Assembly (NCBI RefSeq): GCF_964340395.1 | Contig: NC_135554.1 | Span: forward strand, 13,752,751 to 13,816,750 | Reading direction: 5' to 3' | DNA from: Glandiceps talaboti | Lineage: Eukaryota; Hemichordata; Enteropneusta; Spengelidae | DNA: 64,000 nucleotides | Shown: positions 44,830-58,017 of the stretch, in pieces | How positions within the stretch are numbered: position 1 is the first letter of the stretch | Layout: every line of letters starts with the position of its first letter | Notes under the pieces: model-generated | Database searches by the model: none | Told to the model about the DNA's origin: nothing | Seen by the model: only the letters and a program-made list of their open reading frames with translations | Made by a program: the position numbers and the translations under genes

Positions 44830-45100
44830 GAAATCTTGTCCTTGGTTCTTTTTGAAAGCAATTATACATTTGTCTTGTTACCAAGAAAGTTGTCGGTCAT
44901 CATATCGTTGTCAAGGAAAACGACATTCTTTTATTGTCCCAGAGAGTTATTAACAAAGTATTTGGTGGCCATATTGGATTCTCAAATGTCTCATTAATAT
45001 TGCGTTGACTTCTTTTTCAACAATCTGTACGGTTACACTGATTTTCCTTCCTTATTTTAAGCAGAGGTTAGATTTGAATTTCTTCGAACAATACCTAACA
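44830..45100. repeat. Dispersed repeat shared with 6440-6680
   Basis: Contains AACAAAGTATTTGGTGGCCA followed by TATTGGATTCTC, matching the copy in EIF2B2 intron 6 in the same orientation. Confidence 0.5.
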
Positions 45101-45590
45101 ACAAAAAAAGTTCAAGACTTTTATACCAGAGTCGTACTACAATGTTAACAGGTTGCTTTATGGTGCCAATAGGGAACTTGCAAACCTGCCATGTTGAATG
45201 TTGCATCATGGGAAATGTGATAATAAATACTCGTCAATTAGCATTATAAACAATGTTGATACATTGTTTGTAACCACAAATAATCAATTTTGTAGTTACC
45301 CTGACCATTGTGGGAGGTTTATTTTATCGGTAGCTCCAGATTAGGTATTACGATAACCTCAGATAATCCCATAATCCTTTGCGTCTGAGCATGCTCAGTC
45401 TGGATTGCAAGTTCCCTATTTGCAAAGTGACCCTCTCAATTTGTTTGTTCTTGATTTTAACTGAAAACAGGATTAAGCTTTCTTTAAAAAATCATTACAG
45501 TAACAACAAAAAGTTAAGATTTTTATTTCCGAGACATACACAACTTTAATAGTTTACTGTATGGTGCCAATTACTCCACATTGTCGTATA
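45030..45590. repeat. Diverged direct repeats flanking a MITE
   Basis: AGTTCAAGACTTTTATACC followed by GGTTGCTTTATGGTGCCAAT (about 45110-45170) recurs as AGTTAAGATTTTTATTTCC followed by GTTTACTGTATGGTGCCAAT (about 45510-45573). The element at 45169-45419 begins directly after the first GGTGCCA. Confidence 0.6.
45169..45419. mobile_element. MITE with ATAGGGAACTTGCAA inverted ends
   Basis: The left end ATAGGGAACTTGCAA is a perfect inverted match to the right end TTGCAAGTTCCCTAT. Length is about 251 bp with no coding content. The interior resembles, in inverse orientation, the 82-bp tandem unit at 4684-4856. Superfamily not assigned. Confidence 0.85.
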
Positions 45591-45725
45591 ATACTTCATA
45601 ATTATTTTTTTTGATTGATTTGGTTAGAGGGTACACGACAAAGAGAATACAAATAGTGGATAATATCCGGGAACAATTATCTACTAGTTTATTTTGTTAA
45701 ATGGTTGCGAATGCTACATCGTAGC

Positions 45726-45826
45726 TATATAAGGTGACGTTTTTTGTTCTCGTCTTTCGGGAGTGTGTTAACATCAACGGTTTGAATTGAATCGTGCCAT
45801 CCAACGCTGTTTGATCAACACACCAG
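45726..45826 (+). promoter_or_regulatory. TATA promoter and non-coding first exon of the secreted-peptide gene
   Basis: TATATAAGG at 45726-45734 is a good TATA box. About 25-30 bp on is a pyrimidine-rich TGTTCTCGTCTTTC start candidate. The sequence then runs without a retained start codon to CACCAG/GTAAGA, donor at 45827. The next acceptor, 46554, leads to the signal-peptide exon. A sharp TATA promoter suits an inducible secreted-peptide gene; inducibility is inference. Confidence 0.55.
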
Positions 45827-46575
45827 GTAAGAACAATGTATACGTCCATGTAGTCAAGAAATACTTTGTTGTTCGTGAGTAATACGTCTAATATTTTGTT
45901 TGTGTCTTTGCATCTTATATTTATTTTTGTTCAGGTAAAAACAAGTAAATGTTATTTTGTTTTTTTTCTATTCCTTGGAGATATTGATAATCATGATATA
46001 ACGATTTCTTAAATTTAAAATTATGATGTCTTCACAGTTTTAAGAGTCAACTTTTTCTTCTTTATTTTTTTAAATTTTGAACGACTACTATTTTTCATTT
46101 GTTTGGAATTGTCAATGTATACTATTCTGCTGTATTCGATTATATCGTACCATAGTGTTGATTCACTCAGTTAAAAATATACAGTCGGAAATCTGCGATT
46201 ACGACTATATGAACAGAGGTATACGTAAAACACCGTACCACCGTGTCGGGGGTTTTGTCAATCAGGTAGTTTAATTCGTAATCACGCGAGATTTCGCGGT
46301 TATCCGAGATTTCACTTACATTCGATTCGATAATAAAATTCAGATTTGTAGTTCTAGTAGCCTAAGCACCGTAAGCAGGCTATACTTCTAAATAACCAAA
46401 AAAGAAAAGAACTGATTTTACCTCCTGTACCAATCTGTAGGTAGATATCAGTAATTGATGTTGGTAGACAAGTTCGAATTTTACATCATTTCGTATTTCA
46501 TCAATTTTAACGGTTTATTTTCTTGTATGTCTTTCTTTCTTTTTTTACATCAGTGCACATCACTCTATAACAAAA

Positions 46576-46714
46576 ATGGTAACAAAAACTACACTGTGTT
46601 TTATGGTACTCGTCGTAGTGGGCGTACTTCTCGTTTTCTCACAACATGCACATGCTGGAAGTATTTCTGAATCGGAAGAATTCAGAATATTGCGTCAAAT
46701 CGGAAGATTTGCAG
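46576..46714 (+). CDS. Signal-peptide and propiece exon of a small cationic secreted peptide
   Basis: Exon 46554-46714 carries a short leader and ATG at 46576, then 46 codons plus one base (phase 1), donor GCAG/GTAATT. The residues make a textbook signal peptide: MVTKTTLCF, a Val/Leu-rich core (MVLVVVGVLLVF) and SQHAHA, with likely cleavage before GSISESEE. The remainder (GSISESEEFRILRQIGRFAG) is a short propiece whose first part is acidic. Candidate partners are the phase-1-compatible terminal exons at 50407 and 51802, and the damaged one at about 49240. No stop follows inside this exon. The gene family is not recognised. The layout (signal, acidic segment, cationic tail) fits an antimicrobial or neuropeptide precursor. 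Confidence 0.6.
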
Positions 46715-46772
46715 GTAATTAATTACTTTTTAATATTAATTACTCTGGTCATAGAACTGTGTTTTGATGATA

Positions 46773-47144
46773 AGGCCAAATAAAAAAGTTGTTTGGTTCC
46801 GGTTACCCGATCCCACCTAGTTTTTCATACAGACCCTAAACTTTTTGTTTACATATTCGAGAAAAATAATGATACAATCGCGAAAATCGTGAAGTCTCGC
46901 AAGAAACAGTGGGTGCGGAAACTGACACCAACTTAAAAAGACAATATAAAACTATTCTTCCAAACTGTAATGGCTGTACATCTGATAGGAAGAAATAAAC
47001 AACACAGAGACCATTTGGAAAACAATATAAAACCTGGAACTAGACACTCACGTAAAAAAATTTAATAAAATAAAATAAAAATCTACCTACCCCACCTATT
47101 TTCAAATTGAATGTAATCGGAACCACACAAATTTTTTTACGCCT
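46773..47144. mobile_element. About 370-bp MITE with AGGC...TTGGTTCCG ends, copy 1
   Basis: The left end AGGCCAAATAAAAAAGTTG, TTTGGTTCCG is inverted at the right end (CGGAACCACACAAA, TTTTTTTACGCCT). It lies about 60 bp after the donor of the signal-peptide exon. Other copies are at 48146-48519, 54673-55036 and 62185-62565. No coding content. Confidence 0.8.
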
Positions 47145-47384
47145 TTAAATGTCAAATTACTCGTATTGCCCTGGACCTTTTACTTTTGCGTAAAATTGTT
47201 ATACGTTTAGGAAAATAATTATCATCAAGTCATTCGAGAGCCCAGATACATTGCTTGTGGTTGATTTGGGTGATTCCTCTCCGGTACATAGCTGATATGA
47301 AATACAAAAGACGGGTCTATAAGCTAGGCATTCTCTGGTTTTATTCCTTGGTCATTGTGTAACTACATATCTCTGTGTGCCTGT

Positions 47385-47427
47385 CTTTGTCTGTCTGTCT
47401 GTCTCCCTTCCTACCTACCTACCTACC

Positions 47428-47466
<39 letters not shown>

Positions 47467-47560
47467 ATGTCTGTATGTACGTACGTACGTACGTACATAT
47501 GTATGTATGTATGTATGTATGTAGGTAGGTAGGTAGGTTGGTATTTATGTATGTACGTAC
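47385..47560. repeat. (GTCT)n, (GTAC)n and (GTAT)n compound microsatellite, copy 1
   Basis: Intron sequence of the peptide gene; repeated with length differences at 48775-48935. Confidence 0.9.
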
Positions 47561-47741
47561 ATATCTCAACAATAGTTTTAGTTTGTTTTTGTATTAGGTT
47601 GTCGACAATCAGAGTAATAGAAATACAAAATGTGAGTCTTTTAATAAAGATAGGAGTTGGTCTTCAGTAATATCATCTTTTTTTCTGTGTCTCTCTTTCT
47701 GTCTCTTTATCTATTTATATCTATCTTTCTGTTTCTGTCTC

Positions 47742-47841
47742 NNNNNNNNNNNNNNNNNNNNNNNNNNNNNNNNNNNNNNNNNNNNNNNNNNNNNNNNNNN
47801 NNNNNNNNNNNNNNNNNNNNNNNNNNNNNNNNNNNNNNNNN
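47742..47841. other. Assembly gap of exactly 100 N
   Basis: A 100-N run normally marks a scaffold gap of unknown size. It begins where a CT tract would start (after CTGTTTCTGTCTC) and ends in sequence identical in content to about 46470. The left copy's CT tract and any terminal exon behind it are therefore missing. Confidence 0.97.
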
Positions 47842-47946
47842 AGTTCGAATTTACATCATTTCGTATTTCATCAATTTTAACGGTTTATTTTCTTGTATGT
47901 CTTTCTTTTCTTTTTTTACATCAGTGCACATCACTCTGTAACAAAA

Positions 47947-48086
47947 ATGGTAACAAAAACTACACTGTGTTTTATGGGTACTCGTCGTAGTGGGCGTACT
48001 TCTCGTTTTCTCACAACATGCACATGCTGGAAGTATTTCTGAATCGGAAGAATTCAGAATATTGCGTCAAATCGGAAGATTTGCAG
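47947..48086 (+). pseudogene. Second copy of the signal-peptide exon, frame broken by one extra G
   Basis: Same exon as 46576-46714 but 140 nt instead of 139, with TATGGGTACTC for TATGGTACTC shifting the frame inside the signal-peptide core. Acceptor (ACATCAG) and donor (GCAG/GTAATT) are kept. The change is in a short G run next to the gap, so a sequencing error is as likely as a real mutation. Confidence 0.6.
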
Positions 48087-48145
48087 GTAATTAATTACTT
48101 TTTAATATTAATTACTCTGGTCATAGGAACTGTCTTTTGATGATA

Positions 48146-48519
48146 AGGGCCAAATAAAAAAGTTGTTTGGTTCCGGTTACCCGATCCCACGTAGTTTTTC
48201 ATACCGACCCTAAACTTTTTGTTTACATATTCGAGAAAAATAATAATACAATCGCGAAAATCGTGAAGTCTCGCAAGAAACAGTGGGTGCGGAAACTGAC
48301 ATCAACTTAAAAAGACAATATAAAACTATTCTTCCAAACTGTAATGGCTGTACATCTGATAGGAAGAAATAAACAACACAGAGACCATTTGAAAACAATG
48401 GAAAACCTGAACTAGACACTCACGTAAAAAAATTTAATAAAATAAAATAAAAAATCTACCTACCCCACCTATTTTCAAATTGAATGTAATCGGAACCACA
48501 CAACATTTTTTTTACGCCT
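48146..48519. mobile_element. About 370-bp MITE, copy 2 (inside the duplicated block)
   Basis: The same element and insertion point as 46773-47144, carried by the duplication around the gap rather than by an independent insertion. Confidence 0.78.
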
Positions 48520-48774
48520 TAAAATGTCAAATTACTCGTATTGCCCTGGACCCTTTTACTTTTGCGTAAAGTTGTTATACGTTTAGGAAATAATTATCAT
48601 CAGGGCATTCGAGAGCCCAGATACATTGCTTGTGGTTGATTTGGGTGATTCCTCTCCTCTCTGTGTTGAGACGGTACATAGCTGATATGAAATACAAAAG
48701 ACGGGTCTATAAGCTAGGCATTCTCTGGTTTTATTCCTTGGTCATTGTGTAACTACATATCTCTGTGTGCCTGT

Positions 48775-48870
48775 CTTTGTCTGTATGTCTGTATGTCTGT
48801 CTCCCTTCCTACCTACCTACCTGTCTGTCTGTCTATCTGTCTGTATGTATGTATGTACGTACGTAGGTAC

Positions 48871-48901
<31 letters not shown>

Positions 48902-48935
48902 TGTAGGTAGGTGGGTAGGTTGGTATTTATGTATG
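48775..48935. repeat. (GTCT)n, (GTAC)n and (GTAT)n compound microsatellite, copy 2
   Basis: Counterpart of 47385-47560 with different unit numbers. Confidence 0.9.
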
Positions 48936-49111
48936 TACGTACATATCACAACAATAGTTTTAGTTTGTTTTTGTACTAGGTTGTCGACAATCAGAGTAAT
49001 AAAAATACAAAATGTGAGTCTTTTAATAAAGATAGGAGTTGGTCTTCAGTAATATCATCTTTTTTTCTGTGTCTCTCTTTTTGTCTCTTTATCTATTTAT
49101 ATCTGTCTTTC

Positions 49112-49321
<210 letters not shown>

Positions 49322-49753
49322 CGACGTCACTGTATCACATAGATGTGTTATCCGTCTTTAGTAAATTGTGATGAACGTATGGCTGACAGACAGAATCTAG
49401 ATCTTGTATTAATGTATGACTTGCGTTTGTGTCATTCAATAAATGACATTGCAATGTTAAAACCTTATATATTTATCTAAAAGTTTGATATATTTTCTTC
49501 AAAGTGTAAGCTTTTCTGTATCCAAGTGTAAGCTTTTCTATATCCAAGCATAAGATATTAAAATTTTGAAACAGTGATTTATACCCTTGTCAAAATTTCT
49601 TCGAATACTGAGATGGGTGTCTTTGCGGCACGTTTAATATACGGCATGATGTACGAAAACTTTGACTTATTACTAAACATGTGTATTGCGTAAGAACATG
49701 AATAACGCCTGTCGCATGTCGATAACACTGATGGTATAAGTCTGCGGGTGTGG

Positions 49754-49885
<132 letters not shown>

Positions 49886-50089
49886 ACTTGCAATAAACTG
49901 TGAGTTTATCATATCATCAACTGTTAATAGAATAAATGTTAGTGTAACACGTCACAATGATAGTTCAGTTTGTATCTGTATTAGCTTGTCGACAATGATC
50001 TCATCAGAAAAACAGAAATGCATGCTAGGAGTCTTTAAAGAGACGAAGTGATCTTCAGTAATATCATGGGGTTTTTTTCTGTCTCTCTT

Positions 50090-50405
<316 letters not shown>

Positions 50406-50406
50406 G

Positions 50407-50477
50407 AAAAAGCACAACGTAAACAACGTGCTGAAACCAAAACGCCTGTGCCACGTCCAAGGATTATTAGCATGTGA
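50407..50477 (+). CDS. Terminal exon b: cationic tail of the secreted peptide
   Basis: Acceptor CTCTAG at 50401-50406. Entered in phase 1 from the signal-peptide exon, it reads E-KAQRKQRAETKTPVPRPRI-ISM then TGA: 23 residues, seven basic against two acidic (about +5). AATAAA follows at 50527. It shares entry phase, length, charge and the P-x-P-R-I tail with terminal exons a and c. The Pro-Arg motif recalls proline-rich antimicrobial peptides of other animals, but that is only a compositional parallel. Whether exons b and c are alternatives of one transcript or belong to separate genes whose signal exons are missing cannot be told here. Confidence 0.5.
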
Positions 50478-50867
50478 CGTCGCTGTGCATGCTGCTCTAT
50501 GTACCGTGGATTGAATATCCATCTTAAATAAATTTGGATGAACGTACTACTGGCAGAATCTATATCTTGTATCATAATATGCTTACCATGATACCTGTTA
50601 TTTGATTGGATGAGACATTGTATATGTTTTTTAATACATACCTTGGCATTAGGCCCCCAATGCTGTATAATGTATGGAAAGCATGGATATTAAAATTACG
50701 AAACAGTGAAATATACTCTTGTCAACAATTTCTTCGAATGCTGAGATGGGTGTCTTTGTGCCATGTTAATGTAAGGCATGATGTACGAAATGTGTATTGT
50801 GTAAGAACACGTATAAAACTTATCGCTTGTCGATAAAACTGGTGGTAAATCTGCCGATGTGATTCAT

Positions 50868-51010
<143 letters not shown>

Positions 51011-51671
51011 ACTTGCAATAAACTGTGAGTTTATCATATCATCAACCGTTAATAGACTAATATAGAATAAAAGCATCTAATATCTTCATATGACGAATTG
51101 ACTTCAATTCTAAACAAAAATAAAGTAGTGTTATAATTATCCCCTCAATAATAGAAAAGTCCAATTGACGCGTTCACGTGCATACCCCGGACAGGCTTAG
51201 CATGAAAGACGCAGCACTGTTTTTCTTCACTAAATTCCAAATTCGCATATTATATTGGTGTTTGATAAGACCTGCTCAGGGATTCCTGCCGGTAGATATA
51301 TACAGGAAAGTGAAAGTTACACATATGCTGCAAATAATGGCCTCGCAAGTATTGGTTTCATCAATGTATTTACACATATTCTGATTCTAAATTCACGTCC
51401 ACGCCCCGGCGGTCATTATTTTTCGCGGCATATATGCAAATGTCACCTTCCATCCTTCCATGTATACTAGTATACTAGTAGATCTACCGTCAGTCTTTTC
51501 AAACCCTAAATAAGGCATGGTTTAATATTTTGTAAATGTATAGTTTGATTAATTACATTAAAATGTTAATACTTTGTATACTTTCTTTAAAGTGTAAGCT
51601 TGATAAATGGAAAGCGTAGACATTAAAAATGGAATAATACTGTGACCCTGGTAATAGTTCAATAATTCTTA

Positions 51672-51799
<128 letters not shown>

Positions 51800-51801
51800 A
51801 G

Positions 51802-51875
51802 AAAAAGCAGCACGATCTACTGGAGACAAGAAGAAAGTACTAGGTATTCCACCTCCAAGAATTTGGAGCAAATGA
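51802..51875 (+). CDS. Terminal exon c: cationic tail of the secreted peptide
   Basis: Acceptor CTCTTTCAG ends at 51801. In phase 1 it reads [24 protein letters not shown] then TGA: 24 residues, seven basic against two acidic (about +5). It shares the EKA start with exon b and the P-R-I-x-S tail with exons a and b. It is complete, with the best acceptor of the three. As with exon b, the only visible signal-peptide exons lie 4-5 kb upstream. Confidence 0.5.
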
Positions 51876-52199
51876 TGTCGAGTGAGGTCGTGGTACCACG
51901 TAAATGTATCATCCGTCTTAAACGAAGTTCGGTGAATGTCGGCTGACAGAATCTAGATTTTGTAATAATGTATGGCTTAATATTTTGTAAAATGCGTCGT
52001 TTAATTAATTGCATTGAAATGTTAATACTTTGTATTTCATCTGAAGGTTTGATATATTTTCTTCAACGTATAAGCTTGATAATGGAAAGTGGGGTCGTTC
52101 AACATATGAAGCTTTGGATTATATCCACAATTTCAGTGAATGGCGAGATACATTTCGTTGTGGCACGTTTAATGTAAGGCATGTACGAAAAGCTTCACT

Positions 52200-54530
52200 T
52201 GACATATCACCTGCTGATCTATTTGGGGGTTTTATTTTCTTAGCAAATGTGATAAATTTTACATTATAACCGTGTCTGGTTATCTATTTCAAAACTTACA
52301 CTTTTACAAGTGTAAATACTGCAAAACAATAATTGTAAACTAAGGTTTCTGAAATGTTTCATTTTAATCAGAAAATTACCATGAAAATGTAAGAAAATAA
52401 AAACCCCAAAATAGATCAAGTCTTTTACTAAACATGTATTGTGGTACGAAAACCAGTTGAACGACATGGCTTGTTGTGTGATACTACTGGCGGTAAACCA
52501 TGGATATGCTTGGAAGGTCCAATAATAAAAAAAAAGGAAAAAAAGAGGGCGCCTTCAGGGGTAGGAGCTGTATGGTTGGTAGTAGTGTTCCTGTTATGTC
52601 ATGTCTTGATGCCGCATCTTTTGATAAAAAATAGTTGCAACGGGTTCTTGCATCAACAATTCGTTCTTGTGGATTTATCATAAGCATTGATTTAATTAAA
52701 ATTAGAAAATTAATTAAAGTACGTGTACTGGACATTTCCAGTCAGAATTTGTGACAGTTCTTATATGTCGATTTAATGAAAAATGTAATTTAATTAAACT
52801 ACTCGGTTTTTTCATCCATAATGGGTTCTCATGAGTGGATTTCATTAACACACAATTTAATTAACCAGTGGACCATAGTTTCTTCACTACAAAAACATAT
52901 TTTCTGTCTGTTGAATTGGGATCTTCGACCTGCGTTGTCACCTGGAAATCACCTTTTGACCTTATGCTAATTACAAACAACATTATGATATCACGTGATT
53001 AAAGCTCTCATCATGATAAGACTTTTAAATGATGCCCACAGAGTTTACACGTGTGACTCTCTGAGTCACCGCCACCGGAAAGAAACATCAACGAGAAAAT
53101 GTCGAACGAAACACGTGACTCTCTTTAACTACGGAAAGTTGGACTGCTTGTTGGATATTCAGGTCCCAGAGATATCAGGAGTAAAATATATTACCATCTA
53201 TTGTGCGATTTCTCAAAAATATAACAACATCCCATAGCCATCCACATTGTATTCGATTAGCTCTATCCTAGCTGCATTTCTTTAGTATTCTGGGTGTCTC
53301 AGAAAAGTGATTTTCGCCAATATTAAGACCTCTCCGAAAGACAATTATCATGACAATCTACAAATCTGGCTTAGAGGGGGTACACTTGGGTATAGTGCCT
53401 CGTCCCAGTGTACAGCTCTGGGTCAGATTAGCCAACTTTTACAACAATTACTCTAAATAAAGGAGTCGCACGATGCAGGTTTGGTGAAATTCACTTTTAT
53501 ATAAACTTCTCTCACTATGAAAATATTCAACTAAGATCGATTCAACCTATTTTAACATGAAACATTACTTTCATACCAATCATTTAGCCTCGTGAACACT
53601 GACATAGTATAATACGATATTAATTGTGACACAGCCGTGTACTTTGCATGTCAAATGTTCCTATATACTCTCATAAAATATTCAATTATCCGTCGATTGG
53701 TTTTGTTACAAAATACATGACAAAGAAAATGCGAATAATTTGCAATTTCCGAATGTCTTTATAACACTAATTTTCTTCTTAAATGGTTATTAATATCAAC
53801 CTAGCTCTATAAATGATCTAGTCGCACTCGTTAACTTTTGTGTACGTCTATCAAAATCAATTACAACGCGTTGCTCTTTTCTAAGTTTCTTCAGATAACA
53901 GGAGAATCGTGCTCTTGAAGGTTTCGTCAATAATTCTGAAATTTCCATGACCTTTCTTTGGTCTGTATCTGTATATGTTTGGATACTGGAGACTGCCTCA
54001 CAATCGAGCAAATGATCTTCCAGAGGGTGGTATGTGCACTTTGCTGGTTTTAGTCAGGCGAATTACATATTACAGGGTGATCATGCAGATTTAAACTGTT
54101 CTGGCGATTTCCTTATTACGACGGAGTCTGTTGGAGCATTCCAACCTTTTATAGTCCTTGGTATGAATGAATTTTTGCAGATTTCGGTATTACAACTGTC
54201 TATTTCTGGATGGTCTGCTAATATTATTGTGACTAACTTATCGAACTGATGAAAGTTGTGTTCTTTTCATACAATTATAAACTACTGTAACGATGTAAAC
54301 CAGTAAAGTTGAAACAACTTATAGTCAGCTGATTCAATCTTACTAACACTGCAACATCTTATCTTATCGTTCGGTTCACCAAAAAAGTCTAATTGTTACA
54401 TCAATCGACATGCCTGAAAAAAACATAGTATACATCGTTACAATGTATATTACAATGTATATTATTTACAATTTACTAAAAAGGTAATGGCAGCTCACAC
54501 AAAGAGAATTCAGCATTGTTGTAAGATGTG
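52200..54530. other. Gene-poor stretch after the peptide locus
   Basis: No exon family recognised. TTTAATTAAA-type motifs cluster at 52690-52865. Confidence 0.4.
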
Positions 54531-54534
54531 TGTG

Positions 54535-54672
54535 GTGCCAGATGATGAAAAGAAGCAAACGTCCTAGTAAGAATTTTGTCATACCAGACGATAAAATGTA
54601 GCAAAGCTAGTACGACGTTCCAATTTTAGCTAAGCCAGACGTTATTTTTGTTTCAAATAATTGCCGTCTATT
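54535..54672. repeat. CCAGACGATAAAATGTAGCAA motif copies
   Basis: GTGCCAGATGATGAAAAGAA and ACCAGACGATAAAATGTAGC, then a roughly 42-bp unit beginning AAGCCAGACG, belong to the same motif family as the array at 57570-57870. Confidence 0.6.
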
Positions 54673-55036
54673 AGGCCAAATAAAAAAAAAATTGTTTGAT
54701 TCCGGTTACCCGACCTCATCTAGCCTTTCACGCCGACCCTAAACTTTTTTATATATATTCGAGAAAAGAAGAAAATCACGAAAATTGTGATGTCTCGCAA
54801 GAAATAGTGGATGCGTCAACTGAAAAAGACAGTTCTTCCAATCTGTAGTGGCTGTACATCTGATGAGAAGAAGCCAATAACACAGAGAACATATGGAAAA
54901 CAACGGAAAATATAACTACCTGAACTATACACTCACATATGAAGAAAAGAAAATTAAAAACAAAATAAAAAAATCTACCCACCTCACCTATTCTAAAATT
55001 GAATGTAATTGGAACCACACCATTGTTTTTACGCCT
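54673..55036. mobile_element. About 370-bp MITE with AGGC...TTGGTTCCG ends, copy 3
   Basis: Same inverted ends (AGGCCAAATAAAAAAAAAATT and ACCATTGTTTTTACGCCT). The flanks repeat each other: AAGCCAGACGTTATTTTTG... on the left and AAGCCAGATATTATTTGGT... on the right, each ending GTCTATTA. The element therefore sits between two roughly 42-bp tandem units. Confidence 0.78.
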
Positions 55037-55227
55037 AAGCCAGATATTATTTGGTTTCAAATAATTACTGGCGTCTATTATAATTTTAAAAAAAGACCCA
55101 AAAACATGGTTGAAGCGTCGAAAGTTTGTAATTTCATTGCTTTTGATGATCACTTTTGTTCCATATTGTAATATCCTTAAATTATTCTATTAGCGTAAAC
55201 ACATATATATAAGCTCTGTTATATATA

Positions 55228-55342
55228 GTTTTGATAGTTCTGGAACTCTTTGATAGTTCTGGAACAACCTGTTGTCTGATGATCGCACAATGCGTGAAAC
55301 TCCGAGTTACAACCAAGAAAGAGTTCCAGAACTATCACTGTG
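55228..55342. repeat. Short hairpin-forming inverted repeat
   Basis: GATAGTTCTGGAACTCTTTG (and a second GATAGTTCTGGAAC) on the left is matched by AAAGAGTTCCAGAACTATCA on the right; loop about 70 bp. Confidence 0.7.
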
Positions 55343-55763
55343 GTATAGAGCACTGTCTTAGCAGATTGATACTCACCGATATATGGTCACTGTGTACATG
55401 TATTATAGCTGCAAAGAGCGTATATAGGTTAAAATTACAGATCGTGTCACATGGGTGTTTAAAAATGACCCACATCTCAGATGAGATTAAATTGAATTAC
55501 AATATAAATGCCTCAGTCACAACCGATGGCATCACCAAATTGCAATTAGTGTAAATTATTAACGTATATTAGTGAACCAATTATAGTAATCTTCATGGTG
55601 TCACACGAGATTCCTCTATAATTTATATTATGTGTAATAAAAACACGAAGACCATTTAGATACTAATAGCATCATAGTGTGAATCACCACTATTTATGCT
55701 TCCTCTCTTAAGTAGCAACGTTATTCATTGTTTTAAGTAATATTTTAACAGGTAATTCATTCT

Positions 55764-55788
55764 ATATATATATCTATCTATCTATCTA

Positions 55789-55840
<52 letters not shown>

Positions 55841-55885
55841 GCTATCTATCTGACTATCTATCTATCTAGTATATATATATACATG

Positions 55886-55960
<75 letters not shown>
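55764..55960. repeat. Compound (ATCT)n, (CTGT)n, (TA)n and (GT)n microsatellite
   Basis: ATCT at 55770-55792, CTGT to about 55838, ATCT again, (TA)n at about 55870-55900, then (GT)n to 55958. Confidence 0.96.
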
Positions 55961-55962
<2 letters not shown>

Positions 55963-56640
55963 ATCCACCTAAAAAAACTTTTAACTAGCAATACAGACTT
56001 CAAAATTGTACAAATAAGCAGGGCTATGCATCGTAATTGAATTGAAGTAGTGAACTTAGTCTTATAGTTCTAAATGGGTACTACTCCTTCTCTTGTAATT
56101 ACCTTCTAAATACGACAATCTACCAAATACTTACAAGAAGGGGAGTAAATATTACATGATTGTAAAAAAATTATTGCAGTTGACTGAACAAATAAAGAGA
56201 AGTAGGGAATTTTAGATAGGGCAAAGGTCAGACTTTTATATTTTGAATTATTTTTGTTTGTCTTTGTCGCATTTTACTTTAATACTCATTCACTCACTCT
56301 CCCGGCCTCACTCATTTACTCTACCTCACTCAATTGTATCCGCTAAATGTACCTAAGTGGGGTTTTTCGATGATAGAGTAGAATAATTAATTTGATATTT
56401 TAATTTAATCAACTTTCATTCGACTTTATAGTTGTCTCTCATCTCTTTTCTACTCGCCAAAAGATAGTAATTACAAAGAATTACCATGGGTTCATAGCAA
56501 TTATCGGATAGTGTAAGATAATTGAGAGATAATAGAGACGGAGTGAATAAGGCGTTTCCGAGTATTTGTTTCTTTGCTTTTTATTCAATGAATTGAAGAA
56601 ATCTGTAACATGAAATTAGGCTTACAAGTCACCTACTACT
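55961..56640. other. Gene-poor stretch
   Basis: AT-rich, nothing recognised. Confidence 0.4.
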
Positions 56641-56641
56641 A

Positions 56642-56826
<185 letters not shown>

Positions 56827-57569
56827 AAATGACAAATCCACAATCAACTCCAGAGTTGACTATTTTCCTGATAGTGTATAGTTGTAAGGGGACACCTCTC
56901 CAAATGTGTGGTAGAGTTCCAATTCAGCGTTCCCTGTCCCATGATTTATCATAGACTTGGGTTTTATTCAACTACACCGTAGTACACGGAGAGAAGCGTT
57001 TGAGAGAACAACTCACACAACAACGTAACAGCACAACATTTGTTACCACGTACCACAAAGATATCATAACATGAGTACGTCTTTATATTGCAATAAATCG
57101 AACGTTCGCTTTATGGATAAAAATTACAGAGAAGTAATTTAGTTTCCGTTTTAATTTACAAAATAATTACAAAAACAAATGAAATATAATGATATCCACC
57201 ATGTCATATCACCATTATTGCTAGCAGAAAATAATCGTGTAATTTTATGTTAATATCATGACTCGGAGGCGTACATAATATCCCGACGACAACAAATTGG
57301 GTCGCTATAATTATTTTCTTTATAATTGGGCTTGATCAAATGAACCCTTCCGGAGAACAGACTTTAGTTCCCTTTATAGTGTGATTGTAGATGCGTACCC
57401 ACACATTTCGCCTTGAAGTTGCTATTCGTTGTGATCCATCGAAAAGAGTCTTTCTCCTTCTTTGGTAGGAGTGTTCGGTTTATTCTGGTAAGTACACTTG
57501 TTGTCAATTTGAAATTTACCTTTCAAAAACTTTCGAAGAGAGAAAAACGACAGAAGCCAGTTGAATAGA

Positions 57570-57870
57570 AACTGTCCTCTGGCGCGACAAAAGTATTTCG
57601 AATATTGCTATATTTTATTGTCTGGCGCGGCAAATATCTTCCTGACATTGTTACATCTTATCGTCTGGCACGACAAACATTGAAGTAAAATTGTAAAATT
57701 GTTCAACTTAACTGACATGTTTTTCGTCAAGTCAGACGACAAAATGTAGCAATGTTAGTAAGGTTCTGTCAAGTCAGACGATAAAATGTAGCAATGTTAG
57801 TAAGGTTTTGTGAAGTCAGACGATAAAATGTTACAATGTTAGTAAGGTTTCCCGCCAGACGATATTCTAA
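57570..57870. repeat. CAGACGATAAAATGTAGCAATG motif array with opposed halves
   Basis: The left part carries the motif in inverse orientation (ATTGTCTGGCGCGGCAAATA, then TTACATCTTATCGTCTGGCA). The right part carries three direct copies, about 42 bp apart, of AGTCAGACGA(C/T)AAAATGTA followed by GCAATGTTAGTAAGGTT. The array can fold on itself. The motif also occurs near 54550-54600. Confidence 0.75.
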
Positions 57871-58017
57871 ATGTGATCATTATATACTGGCTTCTATTGT
57901 AGTTTCCCCTCTAGTTTTCATTTTTATTCTTTCTGATAACCAAAAACAAACTTATGAAATATTCACTACTTTGAGATTCTTTAGACCCTATACATTTCAT
58001 ATATACACAGAGACAAG